A DNA stretch of 56,910 bases from JAEZFI01 sp044508215 (GCA_044508215.1 JBIQID010000006.1:1-56910), one strand, 5' to 3'; positions 1 to 8,381 are shown, counted from the first letter of the stretch. Notes: a model not told the origin generated them from the sequence alone. Numbers and translations: made by a program.

Positions 1-75
1 TGTCACCGAGTTCGGGTCATGGTGTCGGTGGACGTGACAGTCGGCGCGACGGCGACGGCTGTTCGGGATCCGCCC

Positions 76-1017
76 TCAGTCGGCGTAGCTGCTGACGTAG
101 ATGGTCGCTTCGGTGGAGCCGGCGGGGCGGATCGCCGTGGCGGTGAAGCCCCATCCGCCGGCAGGGATGTTGAACCTGAGCTCCCAGATCTCGGCATCGC
201 CCGCCGTCGATGCTGCCACGGGCTCGGACTCGTAGAACCCGTTCTGCGTCGACGCGATCGCCTGGTCCCGGAGGTCCTCCAGCGTGCCCAGCGGATACGT
301 GGTGGTCAGGATCGAGTACGAGCCGCCAGTGCCGCCGTCCACCGGGAGCATCGGCACGGTGGAGCGCGTGCCCTCTGGCAGGACGATCTCGGCACCCTGC
401 TCCTCGAACAGCAGGTCGCCGACGCCGCGCTCGCTCCACTCGACCCGCTCGCTCGGAGGGTCGGTCCGCTCGAACTCGCCGGTGACGTCACCCGGCGACG
501 AACCGTCGTCAAACCGGGTCAGGCCGACGAGGATGATCGGCTCGCGGTCGGTCACCCACAGCTGCACCGTCGCGTGGTCGTCCATGCGATCACCGAGATC
601 GGTCGAGGGGAACGACGCTTCACACCACTGCGCCGCCGGATGCGTCTGCCGGCAGACGCCGTACTCCGAGCCGGGCGGCGCGTCGCGTCCGGCAGCGAGG
701 TCCAACGGGCCCAGGCCCAGTCGGCCCAGCTCGTGCACCCAGGCCTCGAACACGTCCAGCGGATCCTCACCCGTCACCCGGAGGACGGCCTGCACCTGCG
801 TCCCGCGCACCGGTTGGCCGGCGTAGGAGTACATCTCGCCTTCCCACACCACTGGCTCTGCGAGCAGTTCCGCGCCCTCCGGCACCTCGACCCCGAAGGG
901 CAGCTCGCCGAACGTGGGGACCGTGGTGGTGGGCTCCGAGTCCCGCGCGGCCTCCTCCTCGCCGCAGCCGGCGAGGAGGAGGCAGGCGACCCCTATGAGA
1001 GCGAGGAACCGACGCAT
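76..1017 (-). CDS. Putative lipoprotein of unknown function
   Basis: This 313-residue protein starts with a short basic stretch and a hydrophobic run ending in the lipobox LLAGC (Cys18), so it should be exported, lipid-anchored and face outward. The rest is acidic and soluble, with Trp- and Gly-rich patches, and I recognise no family. Its ATG lies only 7 bases after the stop of the upstream alcohol dehydrogenase, which points to co-transcription. No clear ribosome binding site is visible, so translation may be coupled to the upstream gene. The lipobox is seen directly; the function is unknown. Confidence 0.8.
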   Translation of the reverse strand: MRRFLALIGVACLLLAGCGEEEAARDSEPTTTVPTFGELPFGVEVPEGAELLAEPVVWEGEMYSYAGQPVRGTQVQAVLRVTGEDPLDVFEAWVHELGRLGLGPLDLAAGRDAPPGSEYGVCRQTHPAAQWCEASFPSTDLGDRMDDHATVQLWVTDREPIILVGLTRFDDGSSPGDVTGEFERTDPPSERVEWSERGVGDLLFEEQGAEIVLPEGTRSTVPMLPVDGGTGGSYSILTTTYPLGTLEDLRDQAIASTQNGFYESEPVAASTAGDAEIWELRFNIPAGGWGFTATAIRPAGSTEATIYVSSYAD

Positions 1018-1024
1018 CGACGGG

Positions 1025-2134
1025 TCACTTGTAGCGGAGCACCCCGCGGATGTTCTTGCCGTCCCGCATGTCGGCGTAGCCCTGGTTGATGTCCTCGAGG
1101 GCGTACTCCCGCGTGACCATCCCGGCGAGGTCCAGCTGCCCGTCGCGGTAGAGGTGCATGAGACGGGGGATGTCGGACTGCGGGTTCGCCGAACCGAAGA
1201 TCGAGCCGACGAGCTGCTTCTCCATCAGCGTGAGGTCCACGAGGGAGATGTCGATCGACGTCTCGCTCACCGAGTGGATGTTCGTCACGACGACCCGGCC
1301 CCGCTTCGCGCAGAGGGTCATGATCGGAGCGATCTGCTCCCCCTCGCCGACGCCCATGCAGCAGATGATCTTGTCGCACATCCGGCCCCACGTGACCTTC
1401 TGGATCAGCTCGTAGGCCTCGCCGATGCTGGCGACCGTGTGCGTGGCGCCGAACTTCTCGGCCTGCTCACGCTTGAACTCCACGGGGTCGATGGCGAAGA
1501 TGTTCCGCGCCCCGGCCAGTCGGGCGCCCTGGACCGCCGCCGCGCCGATCCCGCCGATGCCGATCACGGCCACGTTGTCGCCGGGCCGCACCTCGGCCGA
1601 GTACACCGAGGACCCCCAGCCCGTGGTCACGCCGCAACCCACCAGGCAGGCGAGCTCGAGGGGGATGTCCTCCTCGATCTTCACGCACGACATCTCGTTC
1701 ACCACCGTGTGGTGCGCGAACGTGCCGAGGCAGACCATGGTCCACAGGTCCTGGCCGCGGGCATGGTGGCGGCTGGTCCCGTCGAGCTGGGCGCCGACGA
1801 GCAGCGCTGCTCCGTTGTCGCACAGGTTCGAGTGGCCGTCGGCGCAGGACGGGCAGCGCCCGCAGGCCGGGACGAAGCTGAACACCACGTGATCGCCGGG
1901 AGCCACCTTCGTGACGCCCTCGCCGACCTCGAGCACCACGCCGGCGCCCTCGTGGCCGCCGATCAGCGGGGTGACCGCCGGCAGGTCGCCGGTGACGGCG
2001 TGCTCGTCGGAGTGGCACATGCCGGAGGCGGTCAGCTCGACCAGCACCTCGCCCGCCTTCGGCGGATCGAGCTCGATCTCCTCGACGCTCCACGGCTGGT
2101 TCGGTTCCCACAGGATCGCGGCGGTGGTCTTCAT
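1025..2134 (-). CDS. Zinc-dependent alcohol dehydrogenase, MDR family (NDMA-dependent type likely)
   Basis: A 369-residue medium-chain dehydrogenase that oxidises alcohols to aldehydes. The catalytic zinc site shows as GMCHSDEHAVTG near residue 35 and GGHEGAG near residue 60. Structural-zinc cysteines follow in CGRCPSCADGHSNLC near residues 90-105. A Rossmann glycine motif, VIGIGGIGAAAVQGA, sits near residue 195. The start chosen at 2134 follows the ribosome binding site AGGGGAA; a longer reading frame upstream is not needed by the family. The style resembles actinobacterial enzymes with tightly bound NAD that accept an artificial electron acceptor, but substrate and cofactor mode cannot be read from sequence. 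Confidence 0.93.
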   Translation of the reverse strand: MKTTAAILWEPNQPWSVEEIELDPPKAGEVLVELTASGMCHSDEHAVTGDLPAVTPLIGGHEGAGVVLEVGEGVTKVAPGDHVVFSFVPACGRCPSCADGHSNLCDNGAALLVGAQLDGTSRHHARGQDLWTMVCLGTFAHHTVVNEMSCVKIEEDIPLELACLVGCGVTTGWGSSVYSAEVRPGDNVAVIGIGGIGAAAVQGARLAGARNIFAIDPVEFKREQAEKFGATHTVASIGEAYELIQKVTWGRMCDKIICCMGVGEGEQIAPIMTLCAKRGRVVVTNIHSVSETSIDISLVDLTLMEKQLVGSIFGSANPQSDIPRLMHLYRDGQLDLAGMVTREYALEDINQGYADMRDGKNIRGVLRYK

Positions 2135-2182
2135 GGCGTTCCCCTCTGACGGTGCGGCGGCCGGCTCCGGCAGCCGAGCGGC

Positions 2183-2188
2183 ATGATA
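2183..2188 (-). promoter_or_regulatory. Candidate -10 box for the alcohol dehydrogenase
   Basis: On the minus strand this reads TATCAT, a good match to the -10 consensus, 48 bases upstream of the dehydrogenase ATG. No convincing -35 hexamer is seen. Confidence 0.35.
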
Positions 2189-2290
2189 CGGGCGCGCCGA
2201 GGCGGCGCGGACCACGCGGCGGACGGGGTAGGGGCCAGGTCGGTGCGCCGCGAGTGGAACGGAGGGGAGATGGACCGACCCGAGGAGCAA

Positions 2291-2378
2291 TTGGCGGCGG
2301 GGGGTCGCGCTGCGTACGATCTTCGGTCGCCCGTTCCGGCGGGCTGGTCCTTGAGAACTGATCGAGTCCCTGTATCCA
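2291..2378 (+). promoter_or_regulatory. Candidate promoters for the ribosomal super-operon
   Basis: Two possible sigma-70-like promoters precede rpsJ. The first is TTGGCG (2291-2296), 18 bases, then TACGAT (2315-2320). The second is TTGAGA (2351-2356), 16 bases, then TATCCA (2373-2378). Both lie in the roughly 300-base space between the divergent dehydrogenase and rpsJ, which holds no other gene I can support. Neither is a perfect match, so a transcription start map would be needed to choose. Confidence 0.35.
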
Positions 2379-2441
2379 ACCCCCCTCGAGCGGCCTCCGC
2401 CGCAGAGTGTGACCGCGGCGCCCGCCGCAGAGTGAGCTGAG

Positions 2442-2917
2442 ATGGCAAACAACTCCCGCACCCGCATCCGCTTGAAGGCCTACGACCACGAGATCCTCGA
2501 TCAGTCGACCAAGAAGATCGTGGAGACGGTGGTGCGCACCGGTGCCACCATCAAGGGCCCGGTGCCGCTCCCCACGGAGAAGCACCGCTTCACGGTGATC
2601 CGCTCGCCGCACAAGTACAAGGACAGCCGCGAGCACTTCGAGATGCGCATCCACAAGCGGCTCGTCGACATCGTGGAGTACACGCCCAAGACCATCGACT
2701 CGCTGCAGCGCCTCGACCTCCCGGCAGGCGTCGACATCGAGATCAAGGTCGAGGCCTACTNNNNNNNNNNNNNNNNNNNNNNNNNNNNNNNNNNNNNNNN
2801 NNNNNNNNNNNNNNNNNNNNNNNNNNNNNNNNNNNNNNNNNNNNNNNNNNNNNNNNNNNNCAGCGCCTCGACCTCCCGGCAGGCGTCGACATCGAGATCA
2901 AGGTCGAGGCCTACTGA
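2442..2917 (+). CDS. rpsJ: 30S ribosomal protein S10, split by a false assembly gap
   Basis: S10 is a small-subunit head protein that also takes part in NusB-NusE antitermination. Residues 1-106, from MANNSRTRIRLKAYDHE to DIEIKVEAY, are complete before the gap. The 55 bases before the gap are repeated exactly after it and then continue into TGA. Collapsing the duplicate gives a normal protein of about 106 residues that stops at once. Read as assembled, 100 Ns plus 55 bases shift the frame and create a false longer product. It is the first gene of the super-operon. Confidence 0.95.
2706..2915. repeat. Exact 55-base duplication flanking an N gap (assembly overlap)
   Basis: Bases 2706-2760 and 2861-2915 are identical over 55 positions and face the 100-base N block from both sides. 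The copy lies inside rpsJ and would break it. An exact overlap at both sides of a gap is the signature of two contigs that share a k-mer end but were joined with filler instead of being merged. It is best read as an artefact, not a biological repeat. Confidence 0.95.
2761..2860. other. Assembly gap of 100 Ns (spurious)
   Basis: The gap is exactly 100 Ns, the usual filler for unknown length. The duplicated 55-base flanks suggest that nothing is missing here and that the true genome is shorter by 155 bases. Confidence 0.9.
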
Positions 2918-3042
2918 CCTTCCTCGATTGGCGGAGCCGTAGGAGGCACCGCTAGCTTTGTCCTCCGCTCGCCCGACGGTCTCGGGCGCCCGAATCGAAG
3001 TCCGGCCAGGCCCACGGGAACCAGCCAGCACAACCGAGAGAT

Positions 3043-3071
3043 CGCTCCGCCCGGCTCGCCGGTGCGGAGCG
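3043..3071 (+). promoter_or_regulatory. Hairpin in the unusually long rpsJ-rplC spacer
   Basis: The 205 bases between rpsJ and rplC are long for this operon, where most genes overlap or sit a few bases apart. Within them CGCTCCGC (3043-3050) pairs perfectly with GCGGAGCG (3064-3071), with a further CGG/CCG inner pairing around a CTCG loop. No U tract follows, so it is not a standard terminator. A leader for ribosomal-protein feedback or an RNA processing site are both possible. The structure is seen; the role is inferred. Confidence 0.45.
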
Positions 3072-3122
3072 TTCGCGTGAGGGGCGCACGTCGCCCCCAG
3101 TGACGGAAGAGAAAGAGCCGCC

Positions 3123-3764
3123 ATGGCGACAAAAGCAATCGTCGGCGAGAAGGTCGGCATGACGCAGGTCTGGGACGACGACAACAAGATCGTCCCCGTG
3201 ACCGTCCTGCGCGTCACGCCGGTCCGAGTCGTGCAGGTGAAGACGCCTTCGACCGATGGCTACAGCGCGGTCCAGGTCACCTACGGCCAGCGTGACGCCC
3301 GCAAGCTCACCAAGCCCCTCGCAGGCCACTACGCGAAGGCCGACGTCGATCCCGGCACGAAGCTCGTCGAGCTGCGCCTCGACGACGTGAGCGAGTTCAG
3401 CGTCGGCCAGGAGCTGGGCGTCGACCTCATCGAGGCAGGCGACCGGGTGGACGTCACCGCGGTCAGCAAGGGCAAGGGCTTCGCCGGCACCATGAAGCGC
3501 CACAACTTCAGCGGCCAGGGCGCAGCGCACGGCAACCACAAGAGCCACCGCAAGCCCGGTGCCGTCGGCCAGTGCGCCACCCCGGCCCGTGTCTTCAAGG
3601 GCAAGAAGATGGCCGGCCAGATGGGCAACGAGCGGGTCACCACCCTGAACCTCCGGGTGGTGCGCACCGACGCCGACGCCGACCTCCTCCTCGTGAAGGG
3701 CGCCGTCCCCGGGCCGAAGGGCGCCATCGTCCTGATCCGTGACGCCGTGAAGGGTGGCAAGTGA
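3123..3764 (+). CDS. rplC: 50S ribosomal protein L3
   Basis: L3 is an early-assembly protein of the large subunit that reaches toward the peptidyl transferase centre. The 213-residue product begins MATKAIVGEKVGMTQVWDDD, typical of the family. It carries the conserved centre FSGQGAAHGNHKSHRKPGA and the run KKMAGQMGNERVTTLNL. Length is normal. Its TGA shares one base with the ATG of rplD. The weak ribosome binding site and the preceding long spacer set it apart from the tightly coupled genes that follow. Confidence 0.97.
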   Translation: MATKAIVGEKVGMTQVWDDDNKIVPVTVLRVTPVRVVQVKTPSTDGYSAVQVTYGQRDARKLTKPLAGHYAKADVDPGTKLVELRLDDVSEFSVGQELGVDLIEAGDRVDVTAVSKGKGFAGTMKRHNFSGQGAAHGNHKSHRKPGAVGQCATPARVFKGKKMAGQMGNERVTTLNLRVVRTDADADLLLVKGAVPGPKGAIVLIRDAVKGGK

Positions 3765-4399
3765 TGGCCGAGCTCACCGTGAAGACCCCCGAAGGCGGTT
3801 CCGCCGGCTCCGTTGCCCTCGATCCCAAGCTGTTCGGCGTCGAGCCGAACGTCCCGGTGATGCACCAGGTGGTCACCGCACAGCTGGCGGCGAAGCGTCA
3901 GGGCACCCAGTCCACGAAGACCCGCGCCGAGGTCGCCGGCGGCGGCGCCAAGCCCTTCAAGCAGAAGGGGACGGGCCGTGCCCGCCAGGGCTCCATCACC
4001 GCACCGCAGTGGCGGGGTGGTGGCGTCGCCCTCGGCCCGAAGCCCCGCAAGTACGACCAGCGGACCCCGAAGAAGATGAAGAAGCTGGCGCTCGCGTCGG
4101 CGCTCTCGGATCGGGCCGCAGACGACAAGGTCGTGGTCGTCAACCAGTGGGGCTGGGAGAAGCCGTCCACGAAGTCGGCCCGCTCCGCGCTCGATGCGGT
4201 CGGCGTCGAGGGCCGGGCACTCGTGGTGCTCTCGCCCGACGACGTGATCGCTGCACGCAGCTTCCGCAACCTCGCCGGCGTGCACGTGCTCACCACCGGC
4301 GAGCTCAACCCCTACGACGTGCTGGTCAGCGACTACGTGGTGTTCACCCAGGCGTCGCTGCCGACGTCCGCCGCCGCAGAAGAGGAGGGCGCCCGATGA
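3764..4399 (+). CDS. rplD: 50S ribosomal protein L4
   Basis: L4 lines the nascent-peptide exit tunnel and in some bacteria also represses its own operon. The protein has about 211 residues and carries the extended-loop signature AKPFKQKGTGRARQGSITAP near residues 60-80. I chose the ATG that overlaps the rplC stop as TGATG; an in-frame GTG one codon earlier is possible. The end overlaps rplW by ATGA, so translation is probably coupled. Confidence 0.96.
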   Translation: MAELTVKTPEGGSAGSVALDPKLFGVEPNVPVMHQVVTAQLAAKRQGTQSTKTRAEVAGGGAKPFKQKGTGRARQGSITAPQWRGGGVALGPKPRKYDQRTPKKMKKLALASALSDRAADDKVVVVNQWGWEKPSTKSARSALDAVGVEGRALVVLSPDDVIAARSFRNLAGVHVLTTGELNPYDVLVSDYVVFTQASLPTSAAAEEEGAR

Positions 4400-4695
4400 A
4401 GGACGCACACGACGTCATCATCCGCCCGGTCGTGTCGGAGAAGTCCTACGCCCTCTTCGACCAGCGGGTCTACACGTTCATCGTCCCCCGCGACGTCTCG
4501 AAGCCCGAGATCCGCGATGCCGTCGAGCGCATCTGGCCCGGCGTGAAGGTCGCGAAGGTCAACACGCTCAACCGCAAGGGCAAGACGCGGCGCAGCCGGC
4601 GCACCGGCATCCGCTCGAAGCTCGCCGACACCAAGCGGGCGATCGTGACGCTGACCCCCGAGTCGGCCGAGATCGAGATCTTCCAGGCGAGCTGA
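4396..4695 (+). CDS. rplW: 50S ribosomal protein L23
   Basis: L23 sits at the tunnel exit and is the docking site for trigger factor and the signal recognition particle. The 99-residue product starts MKDAHDVIIRPVVSEKSYAL, a classic L23 beginning. The basic loop KGKTRRSRRTGIRSK is near residues 60-75. Its ATG overlaps the L4 stop by four bases. Confidence 0.96.
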   Translation: MKDAHDVIIRPVVSEKSYALFDQRVYTFIVPRDVSKPEIRDAVERIWPGVKVAKVNTLNRKGKTRRSRRTGIRSKLADTKRAIVTLTPESAEIEIFQAS

Positions 4696-4706
4696 GGAAA
4701 GGTTCC

Positions 4707-5543
4707 ATGGCACTTCGCAAGCGCAAGCCGACCAGCCCCGGCCGCCGGTTCCAGACCGTCTCGGACTTCTCCGAGATCACGTCCACCACGCCGGAGAAGG
4801 CGCTGCTGGCACCCAAGAACCGCACGGGTGGCCGCAACGCCAACGGGCGCAAGACCGCCCGCCACCGCGGCGGCGGCCACAAGCAGCAGTACCGCATCAT
4901 CGACTTCAAGCGGAACAAGGACGGTGTCCCCGCCAAGGTCGCCACGATCGAGTACGACCCGAACCGCACCTGCCGGATCGCGCTCCTCCACTACCTCGAC
5001 GGCGAGAAGCGCTACATCCTCGCCCCGCGCGACGTGAAGGTCGGCGACACGCTCCAGAGCGGCCAGGGCTCCGACATCCGCCCGGGCAACGCGCTGCCGA
5101 TGCGCTACATCCCCGTGGGCACCACCGTGCACAACGTGGAGCTGAAGCCGGGCGGCGGCGGCAAGATGGCCCGCTCCGCCGGCTCGAGCGTGCAGCTCGT
5201 GGCGAAGGAGGGCGACTACGCCACCCTGCGCCTCCCGTCCACCGAGATGCGGCGCGTGCCGATCGACTGCCGGGCGACCGTCGGCGAGGTCGGCAACTCC
5301 GAGCACGAGCTCATCAAGGTCGGCAAGGCCGGGCGCAACCGGTGGAAGGGCGTCCGCCCGCAGACCCGTGGCGTGGCCATGAACCCGGTCGACCACCCCC
5401 ACGGCGGCGGCGAGGGCAAGACCTCCGGTGGCCGCCATCCGGTGTCCCCCTGGGGCAAGCCGGAGGGCCGCACCCGTGACAAGAACAAGCCGTCCCAGCA
5501 GCTCATCGTCCGTCGTCGCCGCACCCGCGGCTCGCGGCGGTAA
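4707..5543 (+). CDS. rplB: 50S ribosomal protein L2
   Basis: L2 is a primary 23S rRNA binding protein needed for subunit joining and peptidyl transfer. The 278-residue length is standard. It shows the N-terminal RTGGRNANGRKTARHRGGGH region and the C-terminal signature GVAMNPVDHPHGGGEGKTSG near residues 222-242. The start has a strong ribosome binding site, AGGAAAGG, 11 bases after rplW ends. Confidence 0.98.
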   Translation: MALRKRKPTSPGRRFQTVSDFSEITSTTPEKALLAPKNRTGGRNANGRKTARHRGGGHKQQYRIIDFKRNKDGVPAKVATIEYDPNRTCRIALLHYLDGEKRYILAPRDVKVGDTLQSGQGSDIRPGNALPMRYIPVGTTVHNVELKPGGGGKMARSAGSSVQLVAKEGDYATLRLPSTEMRRVPIDCRATVGEVGNSEHELIKVGKAGRNRWKGVRPQTRGVAMNPVDHPHGGGEGKTSGGRHPVSPWGKPEGRTRDKNKPSQQLIVRRRRTRGSRR

Positions 5544-5555
5544 GGGAGAACAGAC

Positions 5556-5834
5556 ATGCCCCGCAGCCTCAAGAAGGGACCGTTCGTCGACGAGCACCTG
5601 CTCAAGAAGGTCGACGCCCAGAACGATGCCGGCACGAAGACCGTGATCAAGACCTGGTCGCGGCGCTCCACGATCATCCCCGAGATGGTCGGCCACACCA
5701 TCGCCGTGCACGACGGCCGCAAGCACGTCCCGGTGTACGTCACCGAGTCGATGGTGGGTCACAAGCTCGGCGAGTTCGCCCCGACGAGGACCTTCAAGTT
5801 CCACGCCGGCCAGGAGAAGGGCGGGCGTCGATGA
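5556..5834 (+). CDS. rpsS: 30S ribosomal protein S19
   Basis: S19 binds the head of the small subunit next to S13 and contacts the A-site tRNA. The 92-residue protein begins MPRSLKKGPFVDEHLLKKV. It holds the conserved stretch TWSRRSTIIPEMVGHTIAVH, and ends in the usual FAPTRTFKFH. A GGGAGA binding site precedes it, and its stop overlaps rplV as ATGA. Confidence 0.97.
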   Translation: MPRSLKKGPFVDEHLLKKVDAQNDAGTKTVIKTWSRRSTIIPEMVGHTIAVHDGRKHVPVYVTESMVGHKLGEFAPTRTFKFHAGQEKGGRR

Positions 5835-6514
5835 CCGGTACGAAGACCAACGAGCGTCCCGGGGTCCGCGCCCACCTGCGCGGGGCCCGCTTCTCCGCCT
5901 ACAAGGCCCGTGAGGTGCTCGACCTGATCCGCGGCCTCCCGGTCGCCGAGGCCCGGGCGATCCTGGCGCTCACCGAGCGCGGGGCGAGCGTCCCGATCCT
6001 GAAGCTGCTGGACTCGGCGATCGCCAACGCCGGCAACAACAACGACATCCCGCCGGAGGAGCTCTACGTCGCCACGGCGTACGCCGACGAGGGCCCCACG
6101 CTGAAGCGCTTCCGGCCGCGTGCCCGTGGCCGGGCCTCGCGGATCCGCAAGCGGACCTGCAACATCACGATCATCGTGGGTCGCCTCTCGGGCGCCGAGC
6201 TCGAGCGCATGCGTGAGCGCACGGCACGGGGTCCCCGCCCCGCCGATGCCGCCGCCTCCCGTGCCCGCCGCGTCGCACGCAGCCGGGCCCGCCAGGAGGA
6301 GGCAGCTCCGGCCGAGGAGCCGACCGACGAGGCAGTGGTCGAAGAGCCGACCGCCACCGAGAGCGAGGCGGTCGAGGAGACCGTCGATTCGCTCGAGGAG
6401 CAGGCCGACGAGGCGGTCGAGGTGGACGACGCCGCGGACGCCGGCGACGAGGAGGCCGCCGTGGCCACCGACGAGGCCACAGAGGCCGACGACAACGAGG
6501 ACGAGGACGCCTGA
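5831..6514 (+). CDS. rplV: 50S ribosomal protein L22 with long acidic C-terminal tail
   Basis: L22 lines the exit tunnel with L4. Residues 1-120 are a normal L22 (RGARFSAYKAREVLDLIRGL, then RPRARGRASRIRKRTCNI). After a basic linker near 120-155 the protein runs on for about 70 residues rich in Glu, Asp, Ala and Val, giving 227 in total against 110-150 in most bacteria. The tail is low complexity and very acidic, unusual for an RNA-binding protein. It overlaps rpsS by four bases and rpsC by one. The core call is certain; the tail's role is unknown. Confidence 0.96.
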   Translation: MTGTKTNERPGVRAHLRGARFSAYKAREVLDLIRGLPVAEARAILALTERGASVPILKLLDSAIANAGNNNDIPPEELYVATAYADEGPTLKRFRPRARGRASRIRKRTCNITIIVGRLSGAELERMRERTARGPRPADAAASRARRVARSRARQEEAAPAEEPTDEAVVEEPTATESEAVEETVDSLEEQADEAVEVDDAADAGDEEAAVATDEATEADDNEDEDA

Positions 6515-7452
6515 TGGGCCAGAAAGTCAACCCCTACGGGTTCCGGCTGGGCATCACCACGGACTGGAAGTCCCGGTGGTTCGCCGAGCGGCAGGACTAC
6601 GTCGACTACGTGATCGAGGACTGGAACATCCGGAACCTCATCATGAGCTTCACCGACCGCGACATCCGCTCGGCGCTCGGTGGCGTGGCGGCGATCAGCC
6701 GCATCGAGGTCGAGCGCACCCGTGACCGCCTCCGGGTCGACGTCCACACCGCCCGTCCCGGCATGGTCATCGGTCGCCGTGGCGCCACCGCCGACAAGGT
6801 GCGGGCCGCCCTCACGAAGCTGACCGGCAACGCCAAGATCCAGCTGAACATCCAGGAGATCAAGCAGCCGGAGCTCGACGCCGCGCTGATCGCCCAGGGC
6901 GTCGCCGACCAGCTGACCGGTCGTGTCGCGTTCCGTCGTGCCATGAAGCGGGCCACGCAGAACGCCCAGAAGGCGGGTGCCCAGGGCATCCGCGTGCAGT
7001 GCTCCGGTCGCCTCGGCGGTGCCGAGATGAGCCGCAGCGAGTGGTACCGCGAGGGCCGCGTCCCGCTGCACACCTTGCGTGCCGACATCGACTACGGCTT
7101 CCGCGAGGCCGCCACCACCGCCGGTCGCATCGGCGTGAAGGTGTGGATCTACAAGGGCAACATCCTCCCCTACAAGGCACAGGGCGAGGACAAGGCCACC
7201 AAGGAGGCCGCGATGGCCGTCGGCGACACCGCCGGCGACGCCCGCGAGCCCCGTCGAGTCGTGTCGTCCTCCGCCCGGCGCAAGCCGGAGGAGCGCGCAG
7301 CTGCAGCCCCCGCCGAGGTCGAGGAGGCCGCTCCGCTCATCAAGGAGGCGGACCCGGACTTCGAGCGCCTGCTGGCCGAGGAGGAGGAGATCGAACGCTC
7401 CACCCGCGAGGCGCACGAGACACCCCACTTCCGCCCAGGGGACGGTGACTGA
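6514..7452 (+). CDS. rpsC: 30S ribosomal protein S3 with C-terminal extension
   Basis: S3 lies at the mRNA entry channel and contributes to helicase activity on structured mRNA. The beginning MGQKVNPYGFRLGITTDWKS and the KH-domain motif RPGMVIGRRGATADKVR near residues 80-100 are canonical. The C-terminal domain includes GRLGGAEMSRSEWYREGRVP. The family core ends near residue 220; about 90 further residues are Ala/Glu-rich with an acidic end, giving 312 against about 230. The ATG shares a base with the rplV stop. Confidence 0.97.
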   Translation: MGQKVNPYGFRLGITTDWKSRWFAERQDYVDYVIEDWNIRNLIMSFTDRDIRSALGGVAAISRIEVERTRDRLRVDVHTARPGMVIGRRGATADKVRAALTKLTGNAKIQLNIQEIKQPELDAALIAQGVADQLTGRVAFRRAMKRATQNAQKAGAQGIRVQCSGRLGGAEMSRSEWYREGRVPLHTLRADIDYGFREAATTAGRIGVKVWIYKGNILPYKAQGEDKATKEAAMAVGDTAGDAREPRRVVSSSARRKPEERAAAAPAEVEEAAPLIKEADPDFERLLAEEEEIERSTREAHETPHFRPGDGD

Positions 7453-7453
7453 C

Positions 7454-7870
7454 ATGTTGATGCCGAGGAAGGTCGCGCACCGCAAGCACCACCGCGGGCG
7501 CCTCACCGGGACGTCCAAGGGTGGCACCAACGTCACCCAGGGCCAGTACGGGATCCAGGCGATCGAGCCGGGGTGGATCACCGCCCGCCAGATCGAGGCC
7601 GCCCGTATCGCGATGACCCGTCACATCCGCCGCGGCGGCAAGGTCTGGATCAACATCTTCCCGGACAAGCCCGTCACGCAGAAGCCCGCCGAGACCCGCA
7701 TGGGCTCCGGCAAGGGCAACCCCGAGCGCTGGGTGGCCGTGGTCCGGCCCGGTCGTGTGATGTTCGAGCTGTCGTACCCCAACGACGAGGTGGCTCGGGC
7801 GGCGCTCAACCGTGCGATCCAGAAGCTGCCGATCAAGGCGAAGATCATCACCCGGGAGGAGGGCTACTGA
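7454..7870 (+). CDS. rplP: 50S ribosomal protein L16
   Basis: L16 organises the A-site tRNA region of the large subunit. The 138-residue product starts MLMPRKVAHRKHHRGRLTG, matching the family start, so I use the ATG at 7454 and not the in-frame one nine bases earlier. It has TRHIRRGGKVWINIFPDKPV and RMGSGKGNPERWVAVVRPGR. The stop shares one base with the rpmC start. Confidence 0.97.
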   Translation: MLMPRKVAHRKHHRGRLTGTSKGGTNVTQGQYGIQAIEPGWITARQIEAARIAMTRHIRRGGKVWINIFPDKPVTQKPAETRMGSGKGNPERWVAVVRPGRVMFELSYPNDEVARAALNRAIQKLPIKAKIITREEGY

Positions 7871-8106
7871 TGGCCAGGGAATCCTTCCACGACATGACCG
7901 ACGGCGAGCTCGTCGACGAGCTCGCCCGTGCCAAGGCCTCGCTGCTCGACAAGCGGTTCGGGCTGGCCACCGGTTCCCTCGAGGACCACAGCCAGATCAA
8001 GCGATGGAAGAAGACGATCGCGCGGGTCGAGACCGAGCTGCGCGAGCGGGAGATCGCGGCCGCTGAGCGGCTCGCCACGGAGACTGCAGGAGGTGCGGCG
8101 TCATGA
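7870..8106 (+). CDS. rpmC: 50S ribosomal protein L29
   Basis: L29 is a small helical-hairpin protein beside L23 at the tunnel exit. The 78-residue product opens MARESFHDMTDGELVDELA, continues LLDKRFGLATGSLEDHSQIK, and is mostly predicted helix. This is the L29 pattern with a slightly longer Ala-rich end. It is coupled on both sides, as TGATG with rplP and ATGA with rpsQ. Confidence 0.95.
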   Translation: MARESFHDMTDGELVDELARAKASLLDKRFGLATGSLEDHSQIKRWKKTIARVETELREREIAAAERLATETAGGAAS

Positions 8107-8381
8107 GCGAGGCCCACAACGCCGCGAGCACCCGCCCCGCGCGGAAGGTGCGCGAAGGCATCGTCACGTCGAACGCGATGGACAAGACCGCCGTGGTCAC
8201 GGTGGTCGACCGGGTTCGCCACAAGAAGTACGCGAAGACCATGCAGCGCACCACGCGGCTGTACGTCCACGACGAGGCCAACGACCTGGCCGTGGGTGAC
8301 CGTGTCCGGGTCGCCGAGACCCGCCCGCTGTCGAAGCTGAAGCGCTGGCGGATCCTCGAGGTCGTGGAGCGTGCACGATGA
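8103..8381 (+). CDS. rpsQ: 30S ribosomal protein S17
   Basis: S17 is an OB-fold protein that binds 16S rRNA early in small-subunit assembly. The 92-residue product shows GIVTSNAMDKTAVVTVVDRV and KYAKTMQRTTRLYVHDE, followed by AVGDRVRVAETRPLSKLKRW. All three are conserved S17 segments. A GGAGGT site precedes the ATG, and both ends overlap neighbours by four bases. Confidence 0.97.
   Translation: MSEAHNAASTRPARKVREGIVTSNAMDKTAVVTVVDRVRHKKYAKTMQRTTRLYVHDEANDLAVGDRVRVAETRPLSKLKRWRILEVVERAR

Noticed and set aside
2442..2942. S10 fused to an extra C-terminal piece across the Ns
   Set aside because: The extra part comes from a frame shift made by 100 Ns plus a 55-base duplicate and is not a real protein.
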